Virus record (IMG/VR): IMGVR_UViG_3300042484_002353
Coordinates: 1-63,199 of that record
Length of the DNA stretch: 63,199 nt
From: a virus
Direction: 5' to 3' (one strand)
The stretch's first letter is position 1; each line of letters starts with the position of its first letter. The position numbers were made by a program, and so were the translations under genes. The notes under the pieces were generated by a model. That model saw only the letters and a list, made by a program, of their open reading frames with translations. It searched no databases and was not told the DNA's origin. This document shows positions 48,788-56,260 of this stretch, one piece after another.

Positions 48788-49121
48788 TGACGTAATCTCG
48801 CCGTAGTGCCCAGTATACGTCCATCTGTTGCAAATTCTTGACCACCTGTTCAGCCTGTGCCATGGTCTGACAAAATATCTGGTCGAACCGCACCCGGCCA
48901 CAGATGTAATAGATCATTTTCTCAGGATATTGATACCAGACATCAGCCTGACAGGTACAGTTATTCGCGAGCTGACTATTGGTCAGCCTGACCCAATCGG
49001 CACCCTGATCAAACACACCTTCCAGTATGGCCCGGATTCTGCTGGGCTCATACTTGCCTATGCTATCTGACAATTTGACTATGTGCCAGTCGTACTGCTG
49101 TTCAATGGTATATGTTCTCAT
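48780..49121 (-). CDS. Small array protein, 113 residues
   Basis: The product starts MRTYTIEQQYDWHIVKLSDS and ends YWALRRDYVND. It contains the D-W/V-R style of the family and Cys residues (NCTCQADVWYQYPEK). It overlaps both neighbours by a few bases. No known domain. It is listed separately because the F-x-L-R-W end is missing, suggesting divergence. Confidence 0.65.
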   Translation of the reverse strand: MRTYTIEQQYDWHIVKLSDSIGKYEPSRIRAILEGVFDQGADWVRLTNSQLANNCTCQADVWYQYPEKMIYYICGRVRFDQIFCQTMAQAEQVVKNLQQMDVYWALRRDYVND

Positions 49122-49369
49122 AAATATTTCAACCTAAAGTAAACTTCCATCTGATGGTCGTAAAAGTCCAGGCAAACCATGGTCCTGGGCATGCCATCAT
49201 CATAAAAACTACCCTCAGCCAACTGTTTTTTCGTCAGATCACGATGCATTCGAATGGTGAACCCCAGTTCACGTCTGAGCCCCCAGCTGACCATCCAGAC
49301 CGATCTGGGATACTCAGTCTTGATCAGTTCCCAGATGGGAGCCCATTCAGCTTTTGTTAACACTATCAT
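49118..49369 (-). CDS. F-x-L-(R/K)-x array protein
   Basis: I start at 49369 (MIVLTKAEWAPIWELIKTEY) because GGGGA precedes it; the longer frame to 49420 overlaps the next gene further. It ends MEVYFRLKYL, a variant of the array's F-x-L-R-W tail. It has R-x-L-G-F-T-I strands like its neighbours. Function unknown. Confidence 0.65.
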   Translation of the reverse strand: MIVLTKAEWAPIWELIKTEYPRSVWMVSWGLRRELGFTIRMHRDLTKKQLAEGSFYDDGMPRTMVCLDFYDHQMEVYFRLKYL

Positions 49370-49619
49370 CAAATCCCCATCGCAATTGAAAGTATGTGTG
49401 ATCTTCTTCAGTGAGATCACCGTATATGGTCACAGTATAGCCCCATTGATCTGTTGCTGGAAAACACAGGAATGTCATGTCCACTCCACCGTGTGCCATG
49501 CACCACTGGCCCTGCTCGGACTGTTGCCATTCGTATATGGGTGCAGCCGCATACAGATAGGGATCTTCTACATCACCCATGCGTAACTGGTGGAAAACTG
49601 TTTTGATTCTTTTAGGCAT
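49347..49619 (-). CDS. F-x-L-R-W array protein
   Basis: Start at ATG 49619 (MPKRIKTVFHQLRMGDVEDP). The end DHTYFQLRWGFDDSVNKS has the YFQLRW motif, then an extension. WGYTVTIYGDLTEED before it matches the strand-turn-helix of array members. Function unknown. Confidence 0.65.
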   Translation of the reverse strand: MPKRIKTVFHQLRMGDVEDPYLYAAAPIYEWQQSEQGQWCMAHGGVDMTFLCFPATDQWGYTVTIYGDLTEEDHTYFQLRWGFDDSVNKS

Positions 49620-49962
49620 ATTGTAAGTGAAACCATGTTTCGTCTGCTGGTGTATCATGTATCATAACCCAAGTACCATTGTGACAGTCCACCTGATACT
49701 GGCCGGGAAATTTCTCCTGCATCAGCTGATTCAACTTGTCGCGGCGTGCATAGGGGTCGGAATTTTCTCTGGTAATTTTAACATAATTATCAAACCATTC
49801 TTGCCAGGTATCGCCCTGGACAAAATCTGGTTGCCGCCATTGGGCTCCGTCCCATATTTCCAGGACACTGGTGGGTGAGCTCCATCGAAACTGGCCAGTG
49901 TGAGGACTGGTTGGTCCATGTGTCGCCGCACTCAAGGGTATCTCAGGTGGTTGTGTTGCCAT
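49612..49962 (-). CDS. Array protein ending F-H-L-Q-Y
   Basis: Start at ATG 49962 (MATQPPEIPLSAATHGPTSP), with GAGGTGGAG upstream. The N-terminal half has a low-complexity Pro/Thr/Ser region. The C-terminal half is array-like (KFPGQYQVDCHNGTWVMIHD) and ends ETWFHLQYA. Function unknown. Confidence 0.65.
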   Translation of the reverse strand: MATQPPEIPLSAATHGPTSPHTGQFRWSSPTSVLEIWDGAQWRQPDFVQGDTWQEWFDNYVKITRENSDPYARRDKLNQLMQEKFPGQYQVDCHNGTWVMIHDTPADETWFHLQYA

Positions 49963-50156
49963 TAACTCCACCTCAATTTATAAAAAGTGTATATTTCTTC
50001 AGTGACCATCAGAGTGAAGCCCAGGGCCCGGCCGTCAGAATACATGGGTTCAAATCTCCAATTTTTACCGAATGTTCCAAAATGTTCTTCGATCCAGGCA
50101 CATGCATCTTTAACAGGTTGATTCATCTCATCTTCTCTCAGTGCTATCATGACCAT
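49962..50156 (-). CDS. F-x-L-R-W array protein, 64 residues
   Basis: A compact member: helix (PVKDACAWIEEHFGTFGKNW), strand, turn, strand (ALGFTLMVTEEI) and the end YTFYKLRWS. Two ATGs (MVM) are possible. It overlaps the next gene upstream. It shows the minimal family unit. Confidence 0.68.
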   Translation of the reverse strand: MVMIALREDEMNQPVKDACAWIEEHFGTFGKNWRFEPMYSDGRALGFTLMVTEEIYTFYKLRWS

Positions 50157-50323
50157 CTCAACATGAACGTCACGTAGTCCGACTCTGAGTCAAAATCGAA
50201 CACACCCTCGGAGACGAATCTCCACTTGTGCTGACAGTTCTGTTCGCACCAGGCGATGCAGGGACTCCAGCCCTGGTATGTGGGTACTTCTGGTATCACT
50301 GGTGGCATTATGCTGGCTATCAT
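50147..50323 (-). CDS. F-x-L-R-W array protein, 58 residues
   Basis: A complete frame (MIASIMPPVIPEVPTYQGWS...) ends DSESDYVTFMLRWS. The end and the overlaps with both neighbours show it belongs to the array. It carries SPCIAWCEQNCQHKW, with three Cys. Function unknown. Confidence 0.68.
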   Translation of the reverse strand: MIASIMPPVIPEVPTYQGWSPCIAWCEQNCQHKWRFVSEGVFDFDSESDYVTFMLRWS

Positions 50324-50580
50324 TGGTACCTCAATACGAATGCTGTGTGTTCTGCTGGATTGTCAAAAACTATTCTATACCGCACTGAGTGACAGATTAT
50401 GTCATATCCTTCATATACCAACCGATACTCTCCCAGATACTGTTGTCGAATTTCTGCCAGTTGTATCTGGACTTCTGTACAATCGGCCAGAGGTGCTCTG
50501 GGCGTGGGAGTTGGTGTGTGGAAGTCCAGATCTATTCTGAATAACCAGGGCGATGCAGTGTACATCATGATCATGACCAC
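50320..50580 (-). CDS. F-x-L-R-Y array protein
   Basis: The 86-residue product ends HTAFVLRYQ. It has a Pro/Thr-rich stretch (FHTPTPTPRAP) and a helix with QIQLAEIRQQYLGEYRLVYE, then the strand pair. Coupled to both neighbours. Confidence 0.66.
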   Translation of the reverse strand: MVMIMMYTASPWLFRIDLDFHTPTPTPRAPLADCTEVQIQLAEIRQQYLGEYRLVYEGYDIICHSVRYRIVFDNPAEHTAFVLRYQ

Positions 50581-50819
50581 CTCAACACGAATGTCATGGC
50601 CATCACTGGATCAGCGAAGTACAACCAGGGATGATAATCCTTAGATCTACCGGGAAGCTGTCGGTCCAGGGTCACTCCCTGATCTGCCAACCACTGTTCA
50701 AATTCCAGAACATATCCATCGTAATCCATTGCCTGATACTTGGGCGGCGGATTGGTGGTCATGTACCAAATGGTGGCATTGGTCCAATAAGGATCTACAG
50801 CCACTGGCGTCATTTCCAT
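50571..50819 (-). CDS. F-x-L-R-W array protein
   Basis: Start at ATG 50819 (MEMTPVAVDPYWTNATIWYM); a frame reaching 50903 overlaps the next gene more. It ends DPVMAMTFVLRWS. A helix with EFEQWLADQGVTLDRQL precedes the strands (HPWLYFADP). Function unknown. Confidence 0.65.
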   Translation of the reverse strand: MEMTPVAVDPYWTNATIWYMTTNPPPKYQAMDYDGYVLEFEQWLADQGVTLDRQLPGRSKDYHPWLYFADPVMAMTFVLRWS

Positions 50820-51043
50820 CGCAAACAAAACGCTGTCAACAATTCCGGACCAGGCAATGTCACGGTCATGCCGGCCCGTTGAGCTTGATGATCCTGACAC
50901 CATTGTATCAGATCAGCATAATGCTCAGTCCAGTATGCTATGTCACATAATATGATCAGTGTACCTGGTTGGTCAGTAAAGATGCCGTCAGCAATGACGA
51001 ATCGCTGAGTCTTCCATTCGGCCAGGATATCTACTTCACTCAT
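50810..51043 (-). CDS. F-x-L-R-W array protein
   Basis: The 77-residue product (MSEVDILAEWKTQRFVIADG) ends LLTAFCLRWK. The helix WTEHYADLIQWCQDHQAQ before the final strands is the amphipathic helix of the family. Function unknown. Confidence 0.67.
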   Translation of the reverse strand: MSEVDILAEWKTQRFVIADGIFTDQPGTLIILCDIAYWTEHYADLIQWCQDHQAQRAGMTVTLPGPELLTAFCLRWK

Positions 51044-51243
51044 TCGGGTTTAATCCTCAGTCTTATAGTAATGAGATTACCATCAAAGTCTCGACAATCT
51101 TCAATATTCCAGTCGGGTTTTTCCACATCCATCCACTCAAACTGTGTTTTGCCACTACCAGTCCAGTACACCTGTATGGTGGCACCGTCTGCCCAAGCGT
51201 GGATCAGATCAGCGTATTTGTGTGGTGTCGGCGTCATGACCAT
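51040..51243 (-). CDS. Array protein with diverged end
   Basis: The 67-residue product (MVMTPTPHKYADLIHAWADG) has the helix ADLIHAWADG and strands (TIQVYWTGSGKTQFEWMDV). It ends LITIRLRIKPE, without the LRW motif. Placed between true members. Function unknown. Confidence 0.62.
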   Translation of the reverse strand: MVMTPTPHKYADLIHAWADGATIQVYWTGSGKTQFEWMDVEKPDWNIEDCRDFDGNLITIRLRIKPE

Positions 51244-51458
51244 CTCAATAAAAAGTAAGTTGCATCTGCCTCGGAGTCAAATGTAACAGGCCAATATTGT
51301 TGAAACGTAGTAACACGATCATTTATTGTTAATCCATATGCTGTTTTCAGATCACGTTGCCAATCTACAATATGATCCCACATAGGATCATGTGGACGCA
51401 AATACGGAAGACTTGCCTTATTAATCAGTTCAAAATGAATTGTAGTGGTAAATGTCAT
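51234..51458 (-). CDS. F-x-L-R-W array protein
   Basis: The 74-residue product starts MTFTTTIHFELINKASLPYL and ends DATYFLLRWS. A helix with MWDHIVDWQRDLKTAYG and strands complete the family pattern. Function unknown. Confidence 0.67.
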   Translation of the reverse strand: MTFTTTIHFELINKASLPYLRPHDPMWDHIVDWQRDLKTAYGLTINDRVTTFQQYWPVTFDSEADATYFLLRWS

Positions 51459-51459
51459 A

Positions 51460-51681
51460 TCAACTAAACCTCAATAAAAACGCTGTGACGTTCTCTTCAC
51501 GATCAAATTTTATACAGCAACAGCTATGGTCATAGTAAGCACAGTATGGGTGTAGTCGACGGTTCAATATTCGAAAATACTCAGGGGTAGACAGATGTCG
51601 CCTGGACTCGTGTCCATCTATACCCTGCACCAGGTTGTCGTACCAGGCACATGGATGCTGTATGTCCAACCTCAGTTCCAT
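51460..51681 (-). CDS. F-x-L-R-F array protein
   Basis: Start at ATG 51681 (MELRLDIQHPCAWYDNLVQG), one base after the upstream stop; earlier ATGs at 51714 and 51729 are less likely. It ends NVTAFLLRFS. HPYCAYYDHSCCCIKFDREE has a cluster of Cys/His that could bind metal. Function unknown. Confidence 0.62.
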   Translation of the reverse strand: MELRLDIQHPCAWYDNLVQGIDGHESRRHLSTPEYFRILNRRLHPYCAYYDHSCCCIKFDREENVTAFLLRFS

Positions 51682-51682
51682 T

Positions 51683-51868
51683 TTATGCCCATCGTAATGC
51701 AAATTGGCTGGCATGGAACGGATCAGCAAACCGAAAATTCCAAAGCCTGCTGGGAAATTGATTGTCTATCCGATATGTTCCATGTCCAAATTGACTATTG
51801 CACCATTTGATAGCTGAACTGATATGTTCAGGTCCTTGTGTTACGGTTATAGTCGTGGATGTTTTCAT
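51683..51868 (-). CDS. F-x-L-R-W array protein, first of the array
   Basis: The 61-residue product (MKTSTTITVTQGPEHISSAI) ends FHASQFALRWA. It is the most upstream array gene. The promoter -10 box lies five bases before the ATG, suggesting a leaderless start. Function unknown. Confidence 0.66.
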   Translation of the reverse strand: MKTSTTITVTQGPEHISSAIKWCNSQFGHGTYRIDNQFPSRLWNFRFADPFHASQFALRWA

Positions 51869-51873
51869 AGCTT

Positions 51874-51903
51874 ATTGTAACATTTAACTGATTTATTCGT
51901 CAG
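51874..51903 (-). promoter_or_regulatory. Promoter for the LRW array, leaderless type
   Basis: TACAAT (51874-51879) with a weak -35 CTGACG (51898-51903), 18 bases apart on the minus strand. Only five bases separate the -10 from the ATG at 51868. It overlaps the end of the gene at 51893. Confidence 0.5.
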
Positions 51904-52315
51904 TGTTTTTGAGTATTTCATATACTCGTTTCTGTTCATTGAACCGTCGTTCAGCCTCACGATAGGCATCACCCAGGGCCCGTAATTCATCAAACTCTGT
52001 TTCCAATTCAGCATCAATGTGCAACAATCCCAGGCGACTGTCCACGGTCTCTAACCAGTCGGTCAGATTGCGACCTTTTATTTTGATGTTGCCCAGGAAT
52101 TCAGCGTCACCACTGACCTGCAACGAGCTGGGCTGCATGGTGGAGGCTGTGGTAGCCCAGCTGGTGTGTGCTGATATACCAGTACCACCGCCTGCACCAC
52201 CACCCACGTAGATGGCATTGGCTGAAGAATATCCGGCGCCTAAGGTATATCCGCCACCAGTTACGGTTATGTTACCCAGTGGATTGTATGTTGTGGAATG
52301 TGTTTTGTTTGTCAT
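51893..52315 (-). CDS. Virion-associated-type protein, Gly-rich N-terminus
   Basis: The 140-residue product starts MTNKTHSTTYNPLGNITVTG and has a Gly-rich stretch (GGGAGGGTGISAHT). Then GNIKIKGRNLTDWLETVDSR and a helix (ELETEFDELRALGDAYREAE). Related proteins occur in T4-like phages next to structural genes. The -10 box lies six bases before the ATG. Possibly a small virion protein. Confidence 0.72.
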   Translation of the reverse strand: MTNKTHSTTYNPLGNITVTGGGYTLGAGYSSANAIYVGGGAGGGTGISAHTSWATTASTMQPSSLQVSGDAEFLGNIKIKGRNLTDWLETVDSRLGLLHIDAELETEFDELRALGDAYREAERRFNEQKRVYEILKNTDE

Positions 52316-52321
52316 GGATTC

Positions 52322-52350
52322 ATTCTATATTCTTGCATATCTATAGTCAA
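52322..52350 (-). promoter_or_regulatory. Promoter TTGACT-17-TAGAAT, leaderless type
   Basis: TTGACT (52345-52350) and TAGAAT (52322-52327) on the minus strand, six bases before the ATG at 52315, with no ribosome binding site between. Confidence 0.68.
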
Positions 52351-52351
52351 G

Positions 52352-52374
52352 AAAAAAGGCACCTAAGTGCCTTT
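52352..52374 (-). terminator. Intrinsic terminator after the HTH gene
   Basis: AAAGGCAC-TTAG-GTGCCTTT with a T run on the minus strand (TTTTTTC) gives an 8-bp stem and a classic rho-independent terminator for the gene at 52394-52660. The downstream promoter at 52322-52350 begins right after it. Confidence 0.85.
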
Positions 52375-52393
52375 AATCAGGTCAGACCAGGAT

Positions 52394-52660
52394 TTATGCC
52401 AGGCCCAATGCCATGGCCTTGTAACCAGCACGGACTAAACGACGGCTAGCAGTACCATGACGATACTGAGTCACACGTACACCGTTCTTGGCCACAACGC
52501 TGTCGGCATAGATGGGGAAACCAGCTTGACGAATACGACTAGCTTCGGCTGACAAGTTGCCGATGCTGAAACGCTTCTTGGCTTCCGAAGGTGTCAATGT
52601 CTGACCTTCCAATACCAATGCTTTAAAAGCCTTGCCAGTTTTTGTGTTTAAATCGAACAT
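52394..52660 (-). CDS. Probable small winged-helix/HTH DNA-binding protein
   Basis: The 88-residue protein has LTPSEAKKRFSIGNLSAEASRIRQAGFPIYAD, the helix-turn-helix plus wing pattern common in small phage regulators. A basic C-terminus follows (HGTASRRLVRAGYKA). It has its own promoter and strong terminator, so it is probably a separate monocistronic regulator gene. GGAG upstream supports the start. Confidence 0.75.
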   Translation of the reverse strand: MFDLNTKTGKAFKALVLEGQTLTPSEAKKRFSIGNLSAEASRIRQAGFPIYADSVVAKNGVRVTQYRHGTASRRLVRAGYKAMALGLA

Positions 52661-52708
52661 TTAAATATCTCCTTAATTAAGTATTTGCGTGTTCTGCAAT
52701 GTAAGACA

Positions 52709-52738
52709 ATTATAGCAGATATTCTCACTTAAAAGCAA
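52709..52738 (-). promoter_or_regulatory. Promoter TTGCTT-18-TATAAT (HTH gene)
   Basis: TATAAT (52709-52714) and TTGCTT (52733-52738), 18 bases apart on the minus strand, about 50 bases before the ATG at 52660. Confidence 0.6.
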
Positions 52739-52750
52739 GTGCCTGTTTGC

Positions 52751-53260
52751 TCATTCTGTTACAGTAACCACTCGCCAGCCCAGACGTTGTAGATCATTTT
52801 CGATCTCTTCAGTGACATCACTCTCAGCCACTTTGCCAGAAGCATTCTGACCTTCGTCAAATATTCCACTGCAATACCAATCAATATAGTCACCAGATTC
52901 ACGCATGTCAGAAATAATACCACCAGCGTGACGCCAACTGCAACTCCAGACCTGGTTCGCCAGGATGGGGTAGACCTCCAGTCGTTGGAAATCATTGTTA
53001 CACATGGCAGCGTAGAGATTCTGAGCGTAGACATCATCAGCACGAACCTTGTCCAGAATCCAATCAGTGGTTCTGAGATCGTATTCCAGATTGTATTCGG
53101 CCCAGGCAGGATCTGCCAGGTTGGCCTGATCACGCTCTCGAGCTGATGTCATGTTCTCCACCCAGTGTTCAGGTACTTCTTTACCTGATTCGGCAGCCCG
53201 TTTCCGGGCATTTTCCAATTGAAAGGTGTGCCGTTCAGGGCTGTGACTGATTTTGGTCAT
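52751..53260 (-). CDS. Conserved T4-like phage protein, unknown function
   Basis: The 169-residue protein has the motif WILDKVRADDVYAQNLYAAM CNN, then WSCSWRHAGGIISDMR and DYIDWYCSGIF, conserved in a family found in many T4-like phages. C-terminal residues are acidic (VTEEIENDLQRLGW). The function is unknown. It overlaps the next gene upstream by 26 bases. Confidence 0.78.
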   Translation of the reverse strand: MTKISHSPERHTFQLENARKRAAESGKEVPEHWVENMTSARERDQANLADPAWAEYNLEYDLRTTDWILDKVRADDVYAQNLYAAMCNNDFQRLEVYPILANQVWSCSWRHAGGIISDMRESGDYIDWYCSGIFDEGQNASGKVAESDVTEEIENDLQRLGWRVVTVTE

Positions 53261-53441
53261 CAGACTTCCTCAGTGTAGCAGTACCATTTTCATCCACTGT
53301 CCAGGTCAGCAGATCACCAATACACCAACCCTCCTGGGCCAATACTGCATGTGGCAGGGGCATGATGAGATCGCCAGTTTCTGGATCTTCTTCCAGGGTC
53401 ACAATCCAACTGTTTTCACCTGTCTGTACGGGCTCGGTCAT
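53235..53441 (-). CDS. AbrB/MazE-like small DNA-binding protein candidate
   Basis: The 68-residue product reads WIVTLEEDPETGDLIMPLPH-AVLAQEGWCIGDLLTW, the swapped-hairpin (AbrB/MazE) pattern seen in antitoxins and transition regulators. No toxin is adjacent, so a transcriptional or structural role is more likely. Coupled to the DUF2693-like gene upstream. Confidence 0.68.
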   Translation of the reverse strand: MTEPVQTGENSWIVTLEEDPETGDLIMPLPHAVLAQEGWCIGDLLTWTVDENGTATLRKSDDQNQSQP

Positions 53442-53710
53442 GGCAGAATCACCACACTTCTAACATTATCCACCCGGAAACTGCGCCAGGCTTCACGGTC
53501 AGTACACCACACACTGATGACATTGTAGTTGACGACCTTGGTTCTGTGATGTTCGGTCAGGGCCTGAGCAGGCAATAACTCAGTCTTAAGAGTGCAGGGC
53601 ATGGTACGCAGGGTACCGTCCACTTTGGTGAATGTCACCTCACATACGTTGTGGGCCAGCATGTCGAATATTTCTTTCCATCGGGACTGACTGGTGGTGT
53701 CTTGGTTCAT
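53438..53710 (-). CDS. DUF2693-like small phage protein
   Basis: Start at ATG 53710 (MNQDTTSQSRWKEIFDMLAH). The core CEVTFTKVDGTLRTMPCTLK followed by LLP matches DUF2693-type phage proteins, a small beta-barrel of unknown role. Adjacent WCTDREAWRSFRVDNVRSV gives a WYL-like strand end. Confidence 0.68.
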   Translation of the reverse strand: MNQDTTSQSRWKEIFDMLAHNVCEVTFTKVDGTLRTMPCTLKTELLPAQALTEHHRTKVVNYNVISVWCTDREAWRSFRVDNVRSVVILP

Positions 53711-54129
53711 TTTGCTCTCCTGGCAATGTCTCGGTATCCTTCCCAACTGGGATGAATACCATCTGGTTGTACGCTGTTGATGGGCAATACCACATCACCA
53801 TAGTACTTGGCTATTTCTTGTACTATACTTTGAATCTCAGCAATGGGCAAGTTTTGTGGTGCTTTGAGATTGCCATGAGGTAACACCCAATACACACGAT
53901 CTGCATCCACCCGCTGCCGCAATTCAAACAACTCATCATATGTTTTTACATACTTATGATCGTTTGAGCCCAGACTGATGATCAGAGTGCGGGCAGTTAA
54001 ATCTCGGTTCTTGTACATCCGGTTGAACTGCCAGCTGTTGATACCACCCTTGGCATAGTCAGCACAATGCTTCATGAACTGTTTGGTACCCACTGCAATA
54101 CTGTCGCCCACAATTAGACATTCTAACAT
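53707..54129 (-). CDS. SGNH/GDSL-family hydrolase
   Basis: The catalytic blocks are complete: VGDSIAVG with S10, GSNDHK with the block III Asn, and DGIHPSWEGY with the Asp-His dyad. At 140 residues it is a minimal SGNH esterase. It could remove acyl or acetyl groups from a glycan or lipid. Coupled by one base (TAATG) to the upstream small gene. Confidence 0.86.
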   Translation of the reverse strand: MLECLIVGDSIAVGTKQFMKHCADYAKGGINSWQFNRMYKNRDLTARTLIISLGSNDHKYVKTYDELFELRQRVDADRVYWVLPHGNLKAPQNLPIAEIQSIVQEIAKYYGDVVLPINSVQPDGIHPSWEGYRDIARRAK

Positions 54130-54308
54130 TATTTTTCCTTCCGAGTTATTTGATTGTAAGGTACACCATGTTCAATACTGGCCGTCATGATTTCTGCTAG
54201 ATCTTGCTCAAATTTGGTATATCCGGGGCTGGCACGTAGCCGTTGCCAGAATGGACTATTGGGATCATCACTGAATATTTCTTTAAGGCTGGTTTTTTGT
54301 GCTGTCAT
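54129..54308 (-). CDS. Small protein, 59 residues
   Basis: A complete frame begins MTAQKTSLKEIFSDDPNSPF and ends YNQITRKEK. Its stop overlaps the start of the SGNH gene (TAATG). The gene also overlaps its upstream neighbour by 26 bases. Helical, charged. Function unknown. Confidence 0.66.
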   Translation of the reverse strand: MTAQKTSLKEIFSDDPNSPFWQRLRASPGYTKFEQDLAEIMTASIEHGVPYNQITRKEK

Positions 54309-54555
54309 TTTTTAAATCTCTTACTCTAATACTAAAGCCCTGTGTTAAAAACTCATTAACATCTAAACCTTCTCGTTCACACATCTCGGCGAGAGACAGA
54401 TTCTTGGCAAAATACTTTGTTGTCAGTTTAAGTAATCGTGTTTCGATACAATCGGGATCTGTGCCATTTTCATAGCTATTCCAATTATCCCAGGTTAACC
54501 GACCAACAAACAGTCCAATCTGATATCGTTGATTTTGTTCGAAGAATGTACTCAT
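54283..54555 (-). CDS. Hypothetical protein
   Basis: The 90-residue product starts MSTFFEQNQRYQIGLFVGRL and ends KNDSTKNQP, with an acidic helical centre (LSLAEMCEREGLDVNEFLTQ). Coupled to the MNEQI-family gene upstream. No domain recognised. Confidence 0.7.
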   Translation of the reverse strand: MSTFFEQNQRYQIGLFVGRLTWDNWNSYENGTDPDCIETRLLKLTTKYFAKNLSLAEMCEREGLDVNEFLTQGFSIRVRDLKNDSTKNQP

Positions 54556-54899
54556 GCTTCGTCTCCGAGGATATTTTCTTTATGCCACCGGTCAGTGGCG
54601 TCCTGAATGAGTTCCTCCAGAGCCATAATACTTTTGATGCCCGACTCGATGATGGCCTGTTCACACTCAGTGCGAACTCGCAGTTCGGGATAAAAGTGGT
54701 TTGGCCTTCCTTGAATTGTGCAATCTCGAATGGGAGTATACTGATTGCAAACACGCTCAATACATTCTCGAACAATCAACTCGGCGAACTTTTCGCTAAA
54801 CTTCTCTTCGTAACCAGGCTGTCCAATCGCTTGGGCATAAGCAAATTTTGAGGCATATTCTTTAGCCTGTTCAGCAAGTAGTCTAATTTGTTCGTTCAT
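54552..54899 (-). CDS. MNEQI-family phage protein, long form
   Basis: The 115-residue product (MNEQIRLLAEQAKEYASKFA; EEKFSEKFAELIVRECIERV) is the paralogue of the 60-residue protein at 25343, extended by a charged C-terminus. The family recurs in T4-like phages with no known role. Coupled to the ligase gene (ATGA overlap). Confidence 0.74.
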   Translation of the reverse strand: MNEQIRLLAEQAKEYASKFAYAQAIGQPGYEEKFSEKFAELIVRECIERVCNQYTPIRDCTIQGRPNHFYPELRVRTECEQAIIESGIKSIMALEELIQDATDRWHKENILGDEA

Positions 54900-56200
54900 A
54901 ATTTCTCTCCGGGTACAAAGCCACGAAAGCCTTTGAAACGTGGGAATCGCAAACTGTAGGTACCATCCTGATTTTGTGTAACTGCATCAGCACGTACTTC
55001 CACCACATGTCCGTCTGCACGACAATTCCAAAAATCTTCTCGTTGCCGATCAGTAAATCCGCTGCCCACATTGACACTGATGGTCTTGCCGTCATCAACA
55101 CCTTCACAAACCAGGGCACCCATCCGGCCCACATTCTTGCCAGTACCCTCTTCAGTGTACAGCACAGTGAGACTGACTTCAATGTAGGGCTTCTGTTTTA
55201 ACCAGGCCACGCTGCGTTTACATTCATACACGGCAGCAGGGTCTTTGATCATGATGCCTTCGTATCCGCCTGCAATGGCATCAGCATTGATCTTGTTGAA
55301 CTCTGCACGACCTTCTTCAGTGTTGAGGTTCAACAGGGCCTGGCCCACCACAGACACGTTGGGCATGTGATCTGCTGCAAAGCGATACCACATGTTCAGG
55401 CTCACACTGCGATCCAATTGTTTGTGGCGACTGATACCTGCCAGAAATTCTGCCAGGGTCAGTACATCAAATAAATGCAGCACAGCATCTGATGCTTCCA
55501 CATTGTCTTTGCGATGCACCTGCCGCATGAGATCCTGGAAGCTGGCTGACATGACTTCGCCATCCAGCACCATGGGCTCGGAGAACAGACGGGCCTGCTT
55601 GCTGATTTGTTGTTTGATGTGGTCAAAATTCAGTAACTCTTTGCCATTGCGGCTGTACTGATCCACCTGACCTGACGGGTACACCACTGTGATGACTCTG
55701 ACGCCGTCCAGTTTGACTTCCACCAGTTTTTCACCAGATACCTTGCCTTCATGATTGGCGCCGTCATGGGCCAACTGACATGTGAACACAGGCACCAGAT
55801 AGTCGCTGTTGACTTTACCAGCCATCTTGTTGATGGTGGTGTCGCTGGTGCCACACCGCATGTCCTTGATCAGGATACGACGATACCAGCCGTTCCATTC
55901 TGCCTCAGTGGCGTTCATTCGCAGATAGTTGACGGCAGTCAGTGCAGCATTGCCAGTCAGCTCACGTTGGGCCAATTGGTCAGCCACTTTCCAGAATGCA
56001 TCTGCTGTGATGCCACGGCCGTCACCGGATTTGGTGTCCACTTTCTTGACACCAAAGGTCACCATGGCATCATATGCAGCACGGAATCCACGGAACAGCT
56101 CGGTGTTGCCTGCCACTGCTTCTTGATAGATAACGCCTTCCTTGAACAGACGACTGTTGTCGCTTTCCAGATCTGCGATGACTTCCCAGGGTTTATTCAT
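54896..56200 (-). CDS. ATP-dependent DNA ligase (T4 gp30-like)
   Basis: The nucleotidyl-transfer motifs are present: motif I EVKLDGVR with the adenylated lysine at K163, RNGKEL (Ia/III region), VLDGEVMSAS (III), YEGIMIKDP (IV) and WLKQKPYIEV (V). A C-terminal OB-fold follows (GSGFTDRQREDFW). At 434 residues it is slightly shorter than T4 ligase. It seals nicks in replication and repair. Confidence 0.93.
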   Translation of the reverse strand: MNKPWEVIADLESDNSRLFKEGVIYQEAVAGNTELFRGFRAAYDAMVTFGVKKVDTKSGDGRGITADAFWKVADQLAQRELTGNAALTAVNYLRMNATEAEWNGWYRRILIKDMRCGTSDTTINKMAGKVNSDYLVPVFTCQLAHDGANHEGKVSGEKLVEVKLDGVRVITVVYPSGQVDQYSRNGKELLNFDHIKQQISKQARLFSEPMVLDGEVMSASFQDLMRQVHRKDNVEASDAVLHLFDVLTLAEFLAGISRHKQLDRSVSLNMWYRFAADHMPNVSVVGQALLNLNTEEGRAEFNKINADAIAGGYEGIMIKDPAAVYECKRSVAWLKQKPYIEVSLTVLYTEEGTGKNVGRMGALVCEGVDDGKTISVNVGSGFTDRQREDFWNCRADGHVVEVRADAVTQNQDGTYSLRFPRFKGFRGFVPGEKL

Positions 56201-56230
56201 TTATTAGTCCTTGTTGTTCACTATAACTAC

Positions 56231-56260
56231 ATTGTAGCATTTATGGAATTTATTGGTCAA
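56231..56260 (-). promoter_or_regulatory. Sigma70-like promoter TTGACC-18-TACAAT (ligase)
   Basis: TTGACC (56255-56260) and TACAAT (56231-56236) on the minus strand, 18 bases apart, before the ligase ATG at 56200. Confidence 0.65.

Noticed and set aside
53235-53441. Toxin-antitoxin pair based on the MazE-like protein
   Set aside because: No toxin-like gene is adjacent; neighbours are common phage proteins.
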